From contig CM055109.1 of assembly GCA_029204225.1 (NCBI GenBank), forward strand, positions 46,562,966 to 46,626,965: 64,000 nt of DNA, written 5' to 3'. Shown piece by piece: positions 44,647 through 55,609 of this stretch (position 1 is its first letter; each line of letters begins with the position of its first letter). Source of the DNA: Diphasiastrum complanatum. Lineage: Eukaryota > Streptophyta > Lycopodiopsida > Lycopodiales > Lycopodiaceae. The position numbers and the translations under genes were made by a program. The notes beneath the pieces were generated by a model, which was given only the letters and a program-made list of their open reading frames with translations, was not told where the DNA came from and did not search any database.

Positions 44647-47600
44647 AAACTGTTTCTATCCTTAGAAACTCTCTAAACAAGAAAGAATTACAGTTCCTTT
44701 AACTTTCAATATTAACCAAGAAAATCATTATCCTTAGTCTGACTTTCATATCAAACAAGTACTCAGAGATAAAGCTATTTCAAATCGTTAATCTTTGCTT
44801 TTGGAGTACAACTTAGGTTTGAAAAAGTACACTAAGCGATAAATTTTCCAATTGAGTTACATTCATCACAAGTTAGTAACATCACCTTCATGTAAAACAC
44901 TTACATGAAACACTAGGTGAAATAACCTAACTTAGGAGACTAAAGTTAAGGAAATAATAAAATAATTATAATTACAGTCTGAAATTATCCACAATTCTGA
45001 CAGATAATTCATAAGCTTCCAAGTACAAACATCAATAGAATCCAAACTCTAAGATATGATAATTCATTTAGCTAGAATCTCTAGGAGAATCATTAAGACA
45101 TAGAATGATTAAAACTCAACCATGAGTATCTCAGATACTCTTTTGAGTTAAATGCTCCTATTTCCAGCACCAAATGCAAAAAAACTAACATTCATTCATC
45201 TTAATAGATCTGTCTGTCTCCTAAAATAACTGGAGATCCAATTCAAATGAAGAACTGTACTCAAGCATTTGTAGACCATAAACTGTAGTAGAATAGCATC
45301 CACTAGACTAATTAATTCTCCACAAATAAGATAACTTATCTTGTGAGAATGTTTGTGAGATCCATAGGTCCTCAAATATAACATTGGAGTAGAGGGATTC
45401 AAAAACACTGATTCGAATTCTTACCCATATAATAGATCAAGAATTAATCATCACACTTAAGAATCATTACAATTCCTTATAATCCTCTGACAATAATTAA
45501 GTATTTATTTATGATTTGTCAACCATAAATATTTAGATTCATATGATTCGTCAATCATAATTTCTTGAAATCCAAATCATAATCATTTACAGGATACTGG
45601 AGTATATGTCTAACATAACTCAGGAAAAGTAAGAGTCATTCCAAAATCTTTCCATTAAGAAAATATTGGATTTAGGAATACTTTCTACCAGGATTCTTAA
45701 ACTGAAGTGCAAGATTCAAGGTCTATAAACCACTAGTAATTAAAGACTGATCGCATATCAAAAATGACAATCATCTCCACTACCCCAGAATCACATCTAG
45801 ATACCCAAAGTCCTGTTGAATATCAATTCAGTTATTATTCTTGGATCCATTATGATTCATTATCCAATTGAGCTCTCTGGGATACAATCACTAATGAGTT
45901 GAGTCCCTTCCTTAACTAAGGAATACTCTATCCCAAGAATAATGTATATCCAATGCACACAATTTTAACTGATGAACTGAAATGATTCACTAATCATGCG
46001 TCTTACAAGCAATATAATTCAAAAACCATCAGTTCCCGGTGAATCCACATCACACTGATCGTTTTACCAATTAACTTCATCCAGGAGTAATCAACTACTC
46101 AAGTTAATTGCCAATGATTCAGAAATCTTAATTGTCTTGGTGAAGAATTCAATTATACTAGTATAACACCCCATTTAGATCCTTATCCAAATCATTTATA
46201 AGTTAGTCCATAAATCTTCTATACAAAGATTTGTTAACTCTACAAGTATCTGTCAAAACAATACTTGATCATATGTTCATGTTCATCGACTAGGTTAAGT
46301 GCACCAGATAACCTTCGTAACTAGGATTACACAATAGATTCATACAAGATTAATTGTGCACATATGATAATAATCTCACTAGTACATAAACACATTCTTA
46401 CCTAGCAGAGTCCTCCAGAACCCACATATGTTACTCACATATCTCACTGAGATCTTGTAACTCAACTACAAAATATTTTCTATTTCTCATGAGTAAATAA
46501 CATATCCAGGAAATCTCTGAGACGAATAAAATTCACTCTCAGCAGTTTTCCAATCTCACTTACCTCTAATTACATAATTTCTCCCACTGATTAACCCCTC
46601 TCTGATCCTAGTACTTAAACTAAGATTAGGTTGATCCAACATAGAACTCCCGGATTTAAATTCTGATCAAACTTACTTCTATTCCAATGAAGATGGAATT
46701 AGTAACTTTTGACCTTTTCTGGTACTACCAAATAGATAATGATTCAAATATCAAACATGTGTTAGATCCAAATTGTCCATACAATCCCTAGAGAATTTTT
46801 CTTATTCGAAAAGTTCCAATTAGGTACCTTACTCTGAATCTATCCGAAAATCCTTTCAGATCCAAACTCATTTCTAAACCCTAGCTGGTTCTCTTCTGAA
46901 AGCTATGCAACCAACAGATTCCCAAATAGAATTTTATCCCACCACTTCACCCCTCCTTTTAAAGAAATTATAAATTTCCATATAAGTTAACTGGAAAGAT
47001 GATATATTAAAATATCTAAATCCTAGAAAAGTCAGTAATACGAACTTCCATTAAAGGATTCACCCTATTACACACAGGACTTTTCCTTCAAATATTTTCA
47101 CTCTGAGTGATAGAAACTACTATTCCATCGAAATCCATTTATGCAACGGAGTTATTCTAGGTTTAAGAAATTGAAACAATTTAACCTTAGAATTTATCTG
47201 AATTCCAAGTCTATTCATCCAAGTAATAATTTATATGACATAACAATCTTTTAGAAGAATGACTTCATGTTGGAAAGAATGACATAAATCAGTCTGATAT
47301 CTTTCATTTCTGTCCTATACCTGGGCTGAATATAATTCACCATAGGATTTGACTAAAAATGAAATCAGTTATGTCATTCCTATTATTACAAATTTTCCAA
47401 TAAAATTGGACTGTTTTTCTTTTTATTGACTGGTTTAGCATTACTCTGTTAATATTGACAAAACCTATCCAAATATAGAATATGAAATTACATAAACGAA
47501 AATCTCACCAATAGGATTTCAGTCATTCTTGAGCCGTATCCTGTCAGATTTACTGATTAGATAAAAAATACTATTGCCACTCATCCAATCTGGTCATTTC

Positions 47601-49052
47601 ATATTGTTTGACAATTTTAATCAAATTTAATGAGTATCTTGCACAAACGTTCACTTGACTGATTTCTATCAATCAACATCGATTAGAAAACTTATCAGAC
47701 AAATAACTGATTTCCAATTATCAAATGGAAATTCAACAAAAAAAAAAGAAAAAAAATCAAATTTTAACTTTCAATCTAGGAGTTTCCAACTCCAAAGTTA
47801 AAAAATGACAACACAGTCAAAACTGTCGGCAATTCATTGCGGTTCCTTCTGTCAATTTTAACTTATCTATCACTCGAAAATAGTGAAAACACTGTGATCA
47901 ATTCTGACTGATAAACTTATTTTAATCAATTCACTAATCTAAACTGATTCCACAGATAACGAAAAAATGACCGCAATTTTGATTTTTTCTAGAAATCTCT
48001 AAATTTGTTTTATTTTACATAATTCGAAAATTCTGATGAAAATATTGTTAGTACAAAAGGCAATCGAAGTCAAAAAAAAAAATCGAAACACTGTTCGATT
48101 CCTAATGTTACTAACCCAATGTCAAACTGGCAAGGAAAGCACAGTACACCAGTCATAAACGTCATTGCAGAATTTTTTATGTAAACTTCAGTTTTACGGA
48201 ATTTGTCAGCCATTAACACTGATTTGTGACCCAACTGTCAGAGCACATGCCTATGACCACTCAAATCGATTGTAAATCCTTCATGCATGTCAGAATCACT
48301 CTGAAAATCAGCATGCAACTAATCCATGCAAACACAGTACTCCAAATTAGGGAAATAACTGGCATGCAATCAGAACAATTCCAAATTTTGCCAATTTTAC
48401 TCACAAAACTGCAAAACTTCAGATGATCATAACTTTGGCTATAGGACATCAAATTGGGTGCTGTAAAGCTCAGTACAGAGGAAGACCAAGTAAAAAGATG
48501 CTTGCCACATCAGCATGCCACCTAGGCTTCACACGTGCGAGATCGGAGCTGCCAGAAAATTGTAGTAGAGCGCACTTTTTGTAGACCAAATGATCAAAAA
48601 ACGTGCAAACACCTCCCCAAGCTCAAAATTGATGCTACCAACAGTCTTAAAAAATCAATTAGACCTCCATGAAGCATTCATACTGATCCTAAGATGCAAT
48701 ATAGGCTGAGAACGAAGATTTCTTGATTTGTAGAAGTCAAAATAGCTTCAAACTTGATGGAGATGGTGCATAAGCCACCGGCCATCAATTCACGGGTTTG
48801 ATAGCTTGCTGGGAAGGTAAAAAGAATGCTAATCATGTTGTAATTAATTCTAGAATGATCTCCTTGTGGATTTAGAAGATCCATCCCCTCAAAGTCACCA
48901 AAAATGGTCAGTTTTTGAACTTTTTTGACTTCCTACAAGTCCAATTCCTGAAATTCTTGGTTCTAACTTCAGGGAAAGCTTCAAAAGACTTTTATCCACC
49001 TCTTTACAAGCTCTGCATGGTGTTTTACAGCCACCTACTATCCAACTTTATG

Positions 49053-49083
<31 letters not shown>

Positions 49084-49630
49084 AAGCAAAAATGATGATT
49101 TTTGGCTATTTTCCGTTTTTTTTCATCACCATAAAGTGGAGATTCATGACATACAACTCTTTCTCTAACACATGAAAACCTATTTACAGAATTACAACCA
49201 TATAATTGATCTGATCTTGTTGGATTTTGGTTCTTACTATCTATTTTGTGCCAAAAAGCATGAAAAACCAAGCAATTTTGACCAAAACATAGCCTAGAAT
49301 CATAAATCATTTGAGAGAACCGGCATGCATAATTATATTCATCATTAATGAACCCTAAAATGAAAGTACACTTGCTGGAAACAAGGATTTGATCTACACA
49401 TGAAAAAGCTCCAAAAAAGCTCCAAAATCACAAATTGGCCTTCAAGGACAATTCTCCATAAAACCACAAAGACCCAAGAGTAATGGATCTTAGCAACATG
49501 AAAATTGAAACTAGGATAGTACACCCACTTGCAACCTTGCTATCCACCTTGGAGGAGAATTCTCATGGATCCAATCCAAAATTTCGACAAAAGCTAGCCC
49601 TTCTCCATGTTCTCCAATCTCTGTAAGCCT
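44647..49630 (-). other. LARD internal region, non-coding
   Basis: About 5 kb of AT-rich sequence with only short frames. Contains an A run of about 30 at 49053-49082 (T run on the element strand) and another A-rich run near 47740. No gag or pol signature on either strand. Confidence 0.7.
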
Positions 49631-49641
49631 TGCTGATACCA
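49631..49641 (-). promoter_or_regulatory. primer-binding site of the LARD
   Basis: Minus strand TGGTATCAGCA: the first nine bases match the initiator-Met complement, then it diverges. One or two bases inside the right LTR. Confidence 0.6.
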
Positions 49642-49642
49642 C

Positions 49643-50157
49643 TATAAGGGAAGCTCCCTAAGATCCTGCTACAAGACAATAACACAATGGAAAACACACT
49701 ATGGAGCAACCACCGAACCAAGTAGAAGCAACCAATCAACTCTAGAAGCTTCACCCCCAAGCCAAGGAACAAGAGACATGAATGTAGAGTGAAACCCTGG
49801 CAATGAATCCATGATCATAATGAGGAGTAGGGCGAGTTTGGCCTCTTCTTATAGAGCCATAAACATCCTGGGCACATAGCCATGTATAGCCCTAAGTTCC
49901 CTATACATAGATTCACCTAGAATAGAGTCCTATGCATGGACCAACTATTCATGGAATTGTTATTGATTACACATGCATACACTGTCTCATACCTTGTCTA
50001 AACTCCATTTAGTGTGTTCTGGGGCTCACAAGGATATTAGTTACCTTCGGGTCACATCCAGTATGATGTGGCATAACTAACAGCTTGATTTACTGGAGTA
50101 CCGTGTATCCAAGTCTAGGAGTATACTGAATCCTACTTACTAGTAATGGACATAACA
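49643..50157 (-). repeat. 5' LTR of the LARD
   Basis: Matches the 44110 LTR throughout, with scattered substitutions and a small indel (GATAACTTTA-like segment shortened near 49965). Its inner end has lost the terminal ACA found in the other copy. Confidence 0.8.
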
Positions 50158-50173
50158 CATGTCATGCCTTTTG

Positions 50174-50821
50174 TGTGAAAATTGTCAACATTTCCTTGTC
50201 TAGTTTTAGGCCAAAATTGCTAAAAATGGCACATAGTTTAGGATCTGACTTTTCACACGTGTGAAACAGGTCTAGATATTTTTAGTAAGTGTATTTTTTC
50301 AGTATGAAGAAGTGTCAAACTTCAAGACCTTCGAAATGAGTCCATTTTCATGTATTTTGGACATATATGCCAATTTTACCTATATAGGGCATATTTTAGG
50401 TAAGGAGGGTCTAGAGAGAGGAGAGAGAGTCATCTCTCTCAGCTATATATAGCAGGTAGGCTGTGGAGAAACAGGTTGGAGCAGATCCATTGTATTCATT
50501 TGCTTAATGAGAGATTTTTCTATTGGGTTCTCCTTCCATTGTTGGCATTGTGTAGTGATTGAGTTCAAGCTTTGTGTGTATGATCTTAGGTGCTTTCCAA
50601 AAGTGATAGGCTGATGTATTATGGACTGTATAATGCTATTTTGGGCCGCACTTGATGTTTATGGAAGTTTCCATTTGTGATAAATGCTTTTTGATCAAGT
50701 TCTTTGCATTCTAGGTAGCATAGAATGTGTTGCCAATTCCTAGCTTATGTAGTTTGGAGTGCAAGCATTCAAGCCAATGATCTTGGAGTTTAGATCCACT
50801 TAGGATCTGTATTTTTTCACA
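50174..50821 (+). repeat. 5' LTR
   Basis: TGTGAAAATTG to TTTTTTCACA. Contains the palindromic TTCACACGTGTGAA (50250s) and a TATA-like CTATATATAGC after a GA-rich stretch near 50430-50455, a likely core promoter. Confidence 0.92.
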
Positions 50822-50833
50822 TGGTATCAGAGC
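50822..50833 (+). promoter_or_regulatory. primer-binding site, initiator-Met tRNA
   Basis: TGGTATCAGAGC exactly adjoining the LTR. Confidence 0.9.
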
Positions 50834-51995
50834 TGGTTGGCTTCTATTCATAGTAAGTATTCCATTTTTGGTGATATTTGGATGTTTGATCAAGTTCTAG
50901 CATGATTTTGCATTGCTTTGTTGATCAAATCTTACTAACCTTTGTTTTGTGAGTTGAACTTGTGGATCAAAAGCATATTTCAGGTCTATTGAAGATCAGA
51001 GGCTGAAAAGAAACTATTTTGGATCAGATCATAACACCTAATCATTTGTTGATTGTGAGGCTTGTGCATATTCAATACTAACAATGTTCTTTTCAATCCT
51101 ATTGTTGACAATCTCCATTCTTGGATGAACACTCTCCTTAAGTGGATGAAACTTCTCCTTAAGTGGATGACAAATGCTCTTTTGAGTGAGTTGTAATTCT
51201 CCTAAAGGCTGAGCAAAGCTCCCATTTGGATGAAAGATCCCCTTTTTTGGGTGAACATATTGTAAGCTCCATTGTGAAGAGCATATTGTAAAGATTGTCA
51301 TCAATTTTGGCATAAATTTTGGTGTACTTTGTTGAGCATGTAAGTAACTCTCCTTATGTAATTTGATTGGAGCATTTGCTGGAAGGTGTTAACCATTATT
51401 CAAGTGTGTTTTCAGGTTCTTAACAGGTTGAGGAACATTCTCATGTGAAGTGATCTTAGATCTACATCTAAACACCAAATTTTGACAAGATAGTGAAGCT
51501 AGTCTTGTGATTCACTAAGTGTGCTCATTCATTCACCTCTAAATCTTGTATTTATCACTTGCTGGAGTTTATAAACTTTTAGAAGTGTGGTTTACATGTG
51601 GTTTTACAGGTTGAATCAATATCTTAGTGTGGTGATCATATGTTGATCAAGTTTGTTCATTACTAGGTAATTTTGGCATCCTAGTTTTGGGTATTTTCTA
51701 AGAATGCAAGTAACTCTTCACACCATAACTTGATTTGGTCACTTGCTGGAAAGTTTGAGAGCTTAAGCAAGAGTGTGTTCAGGTTGGTTTGAGTTTGTAA
51801 TCCATTCTTAGTGTGTGCAAAGTGTTGCATGTGTTTCAATCTTCCTTTCTATGCTTGAAAGCCAAATAGTTTCAAGATAGAGGTCATTTAGGGTTCTAAA
51901 TCTTTTAAGATCTTCTCCTTCTTCATTTATTGAGAGAAAGGAGAGTGCTAGGTGCATTAGAACAGAGCCTAAGGACACAAGAAGATTTTAGCATC
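50834..51995 (+). other. long leader of the Gag-only element
   Basis: About 1.16 kb between primer site and the Gag ATG. It has several short ATG frames and repeated words such as CTCCTTAAGTGGATGA (51130-51170) and 'cttgctgga' (51369, 51552, 51742). It presumably carries the packaging signal. Confidence 0.5.
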
Positions 51996-54944
51996 ATGAC
52001 ATCCAATGGTGGAATCATGTTGGAAGCTAAAGAGAGGTTAAACTCTACAAACTATTCAACTTGGAAAGTGAGGATGGAGTCTTTACTAGAGTTGAATGAG
52101 CTAATGGATATAGTTGTGGGAATTGAAGAAAGACCTCTAATTCTTCAAGAGCAACTAAATTTTGATAGAAGGGCTAAAAGAGCCTTACATATCATAAAGA
52201 TGAATGTTACCAATGAACTTCTTAAAGAAGTTGGTAAATGTACTTCTTCAAGTGAAGCATGGAATGCTTTGAAGAAGATCTATGAGTCCAAATCCACATC
52301 TAGGGTTCTCACCCTAAGAAGGCAAATCTTCCAAAGTTGTCAAAGAGAGGGAGAGAGTGCACATTCATTTGTCTTGAAGGTTAAATCCTTGAATGATGAT
52401 CTAGCATGCATAGATGAAAGCATAAAGGATGGGGAACTAGTTCAAGTCATGTTGAATGGTTTGCTTGATGAACATTCTAACCTTGTACAATGCTTTGCTA
52501 TACAAAAGTCCTTGCCAAGTGTCAATGACTTGCAAGAGATCTTGGTGGCTGAAGAGCATAGGTTGCAAGCCAAAGGTGGTGGTGCATCAACACAAGGTGG
52601 AGATGAAGAAGCTCTTTTCACAAAGGGCAAGTTCAAAGGCAAGTGGTCCAAGCAAGGTAGTTTGGAGCATGGAAAGCATTCTTCTTCTTTGCAAAGTAGG
52701 AAGCAAGATAAGTCCAAGTTCAAATGTTTTTATTGTGGAGTGAAAGGACATTTTGCAAATGAATGCCATAAGAAACAAAATGCTAGATCTAGGTTGAGAT
52801 CTAATGTACTTCTTGGAGATGATAATTGTTGTGCTAACTTGGCAAGCTTTGGTGAATCTATGGTCAATTTTTTGGATCCATTGGATCTTGAAGATGGACT
52901 AGTGCTACCTACTAGTCAAATGGAGTCATGTGGTGCTAAATTAGTATCATGTTTGAACTCTTCTACTCATAGATTTTCAAGTCTTGGTGGCTCTTCAATG
53001 GAACTAGATGGCAAGTGCAAAAATGGAAAAGGTAAGGAAGGAGCTAACTTCATCAATGGAGTTGATGAAGATTCTTCTTTGGAAGTGATTGTTGCTAATG
53101 ACTTGTTTGTTCATATGGAAAAAGATGGAGATGCTAAGTGTCATTCTTTGCAAGAAGATGGTTGTTCTTCTAATTCTTTTCATATTGATGTATGTAATCA
53201 TGTGGGAAAAGATGATGGTGCTTTGAGCATGCTTGAAGGAAATTGTTCTTTTACATCTTTTTGTGATAAAGTCATTTGTGCAACAAGTGGTGTCACATTT
53301 CTTCATAAAAAGAGTAGATCAAAGGTTTCTATCATGAGACTTGGTGAGGGAGATCACAAGTCAAAAGGAAGAGAAGTATGTGAAGTGTTCAAAGTAGGAT
53401 GTACTTTGAATGATGTTTTTATGAACGATAGTGAGGAAGAATCATTATCATATGACTCATTACCTAAATCATTGAGTAGAAGTTCATGTTTGAAAAGAGA
53501 GAGTACTTCAATCACTCTTATGTTGAAGGTACTAAGGATTCTTTTCTTGGCTTCTAATATTCAAGAGTCTTCTACTTCTTATGGTGCAACTATCAAGAGG
53601 GAGGTTTCTAACTTTTGTGGTGCTAGCATTAAGAGGGAGTCTTGTGAAGGAAAGGGCAATGGAAGAGTGGTTCTTGGGAAGATCCAAAGCATGGATCTAA
53701 CATCTCTTCATCAACTCAAAGCATTCTATGATTGTGGTGGATTGTTCATTCATGGTCAAGATGGCAAAAGGTTGGTTGAAGAAGACTACATGGAGCAACT
53801 CAAGTGGCAACTTCTTCAAGGCAAGGGAGATATCATTGGTGAGCTTATTGAGGTTTGTTATGAACTCAAGAGGGCTGTTTTGATTAGGTTTGATACTCAT
53901 CTTCACCTACTCTACTTCATGTTAAATGGAAATGTTGGAATCTATCTTTTGGTTTATGATGGTGGCATTGTTTTCACTAACTATAGTGAAGGGTCAAATT
54001 TGAGCATTGATGAGATCTTGTGGGATCTTAATCATGTGTTTGAGAGGGAGTATCTTCAGAGTTTCAGATCTGAAGATGTTCACATATGCAAGATCTTTGA
54101 TGTCTTATTGGAAGATCAAGAGGTTTATCTTGAATTGCTTCATCAACACCAAGAGACAAGTGGCAATTCGAAGCTAGTGAAAAGCATCAAAGAAGAGACA
54201 AATGGTCAAGGCATTTTGGATCTGTTTTTACAGGTTCTTGAAGGTTCAAGTAAGGTCTTTGGAGCTGCAAGGAAGTGTCTTCTTACTCTACCTCACTTGC
54301 CTAATCTCATGTATGAACATTGTTATGTCAATGTGTTGAAATTGTCAAATTTCAATAAAACTAGTTCCATAGTTTTGCATCCTTTGGATCTTGGAGATGG
54401 AATAGTTATCATTGCTGGTTTGTATGATCAAGTACATGAATTCATTCAGATCTTGAAAGGTATTGAAGTGGTCAATATGTTTTCTTTTGAACAAAGTTCA
54501 AGATCTAGTATTCTAGTGTTGGCAAATTGGCAACTTGTTGACATTGTAGGATCAAGCGTTGTGTGCAAATCTTGTGGAGGTACTTCAAGTATTTCAAGTT
54601 CAGGTTTTGGTCATTCAAATGGAGTAGGGAACACATCTTTTTGGCATTCATTCACTCAAAGGCTTTCATGGATTGAAGATCTACAAAGGCAAGAGAAACC
54701 AGAGATGGATACATGGAGGAATTCATTAATTGAGATTCTATGTTCTTTTACATGTACCATTTTTATGATTCTATGTAAAATTGATGTAAGAAATAGTGAA
54801 GCATCCTATATGGACACTATTATCTATATCAATTATGTTGTGTCCTATTTTGTACATATTAGGATCCTTGAGAAGAGATCTATTCTGATGATGGAGATCA
54901 TTCTTAAGTTGGAACAAAGTAGTGTTGTAAAACTAGCAAGTTAA
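51996..54944 (+). CDS. gag: Gag with large unexplained C-terminal region
   Basis: 982 residues from ATG at 51996. The open frame extends upstream to 51930 without an ATG, and MTSNGG parallels MTSISS of the related Gag at 58329. Residues 10-200 form a copia Gag (TNYSTWKVRMESLLEL, SEAWNALKKIYESKSTS, LVQVMLNGLLDEHSNLV). The zinc knuckle CFYCGVKGHFANEC is at 244-257. Residues about 270-560 are Ser/Cys-rich and unknown. Near 590-690 a stretch recalls copia RT: a C-Y-E-L-K-R block, LLYFMLNGN, then LLVYDGGIVFTNYSEG, where YVDD would be expected (VYDGG at 653-657). The catalytic aspartates are absent. The C-terminus (about 905-960) is hydrophobic. No D-S/T-G protease, no integrase. Confidence 0.85.
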   Translation: MTSNGGIMLEAKERLNSTNYSTWKVRMESLLELNELMDIVVGIEERPLILQEQLNFDRRAKRALHIIKMNVTNELLKEVGKCTSSSEAWNALKKIYESKSTSRVLTLRRQIFQSCQREGESAHSFVLKVKSLNDDLACIDESIKDGELVQVMLNGLLDEHSNLVQCFAIQKSLPSVNDLQEILVAEEHRLQAKGGGASTQGGDEEALFTKGKFKGKWSKQGSLEHGKHSSSLQSRKQDKSKFKCFYCGVKGHFANECHKKQNARSRLRSNVLLGDDNCCANLASFGESMVNFLDPLDLEDGLVLPTSQMESCGAKLVSCLNSSTHRFSSLGGSSMELDGKCKNGKGKEGANFINGVDEDSSLEVIVANDLFVHMEKDGDAKCHSLQEDGCSSNSFHIDVCNHVGKDDGALSMLEGNCSFTSFCDKVICATSGVTFLHKKSRSKVSIMRLGEGDHKSKGREVCEVFKVGCTLNDVFMNDSEEESLSYDSLPKSLSRSSCLKRESTSITLMLKVLRILFLASNIQESSTSYGATIKREVSNFCGASIKRESCEGKGNGRVVLGKIQSMDLTSLHQLKAFYDCGGLFIHGQDGKRLVEEDYMEQLKWQLLQGKGDIIGELIEVCYELKRAVLIRFDTHLHLLYFMLNGNVGIYLLVYDGGIVFTNYSEGSNLSIDEILWDLNHVFEREYLQSFRSEDVHICKIFDVLLEDQEVYLELLHQHQETSGNSKLVKSIKEETNGQGILDLFLQVLEGSSKVFGAARKCLLTLPHLPNLMYEHCYVNVLKLSNFNKTSSIVLHPLDLGDGIVIIAGLYDQVHEFIQILKGIEVVNMFSFEQSSRSSILVLANWQLVDIVGSSVVCKSCGGTSSISSSGFGHSNGVGNTSFWHSFTQRLSWIEDLQRQEKPEMDTWRNSLIEILCSFTCTIFMILCKIDVRNSEASYMDTIIYINYVVSYFVHIRILEKRSILMMEIILKLEQSSVVKLAS

Positions 54945-54947
54945 GTT

Positions 54948-54957
54948 GAAGAGGGAG
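54948..54957 (+). promoter_or_regulatory. polypurine tract
   Basis: GAAGAGGGAG directly before the 3' LTR start TGTGAAAA; 13 bases after the stop-codon region of the ORF. Confidence 0.85.
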
Positions 54958-55604
54958 TGTGAAAATTGTCAACATTTCCTTGTCTAGTTTTAGGCCAAAA
55001 TTGCTAAAAATGGCACATAGTTTAGGATCTGACTTTTCACACGTGTGAAACAGGTCTAGATATTTTTAGTAAGTGTATTTTTTCAGTATGAAGAAGTGTC
55101 AAACTTCAAGACCTTCGAAATGAGTCCATTTTCATGTATTTTGGACATATATGCCAATTTTACCTATATAGGGCATATTTTAGGTAAGGAGGGTCTAGAG
55201 AGAGGAGAGAGAGTCATCTCTCTCAGCTATATATAGCAGGTAGGCCGTGGAGAAACAGGTTGGAGCAGATCCATTGTATTCATTTGCTTAATGAGAGATT
55301 TTTCTATTGGGTTCTCCTTCCATTGTTGGCATTGTGTAGTGATTGAGTTCAAGCTTTGTGTGTATGATCTTAGGTGCTTTCCAAAAGTGATAGGCTGATG
55401 TATTATGGACTGTATAATGCTATTTTGGGCCGCACTTGATGTTTATGGAAGTTTCCATTTGTGATAAATGCTTTTTGATCAAGTTCTTTGCATTCTAGGT
55501 AGCATAGAATGTGTTGCCAATTCCTAGCTTATGTAGTTTGGAGTGCAAGCATTCAAGCCAATGATCTTGGAGTTTAGATCCACTTAGGATCTGTATTTTT
55601 CACA
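54958..55604 (+). repeat. 3' LTR
   Basis: 647 bp, near-identical to 50174-50821; ends TTTTTCACA and is followed by the target duplication TTTTG. Confidence 0.92.
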
Positions 55605-55609
55605 TTTTG

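Larger units (their letters stand above)
44110..50157 (-). mobile_element. large non-coding LTR element (LARD-like)
   Basis: Two LTRs in direct orientation (44110-44633 and about 49643-50157) surround about 5 kb with no protein-like frame. Orientation is minus: primer site inside the right LTR, polypurine tract inside the left LTR. Such elements depend on enzymes from relatives. If one extra base at each end is counted (GTGTTAT...ATAACAC), the flanks GTGTC (44104-44108) and ATGTC (50159-50163) form a 4/5 target-site duplication. The LTRs differ at many places, so it is older than the neighbour at 50174. Confidence 0.8.
50174..55604 (+). mobile_element. young Gag-only LTR retrotransposon (TR-GAG type)
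   Basis: LTRs 50174-50821 and 54958-55604 are identical except for one substitution (CT/CC in AGGTAGGC-TGG) and one T in a T run. Perfect 5-bp target duplication TTTTG (50169-50173 and 55605-55609). Primer site 50822-50833, polypurine tract 54948-54957. The single intact ORF encodes Gag plus a long tail and no recognisable protease, integrase or active RT, so movement must have used enzymes supplied by another element. It is the most recent insertion in the window. Confidence 0.92.

Noticed and set aside
49053-49082. A30 run as the tail of a LINE or processed pseudogene
   Set aside because: No LINE or exon sequence lies upstream, and it is inside the LARD interior; treated as a simple repeat.
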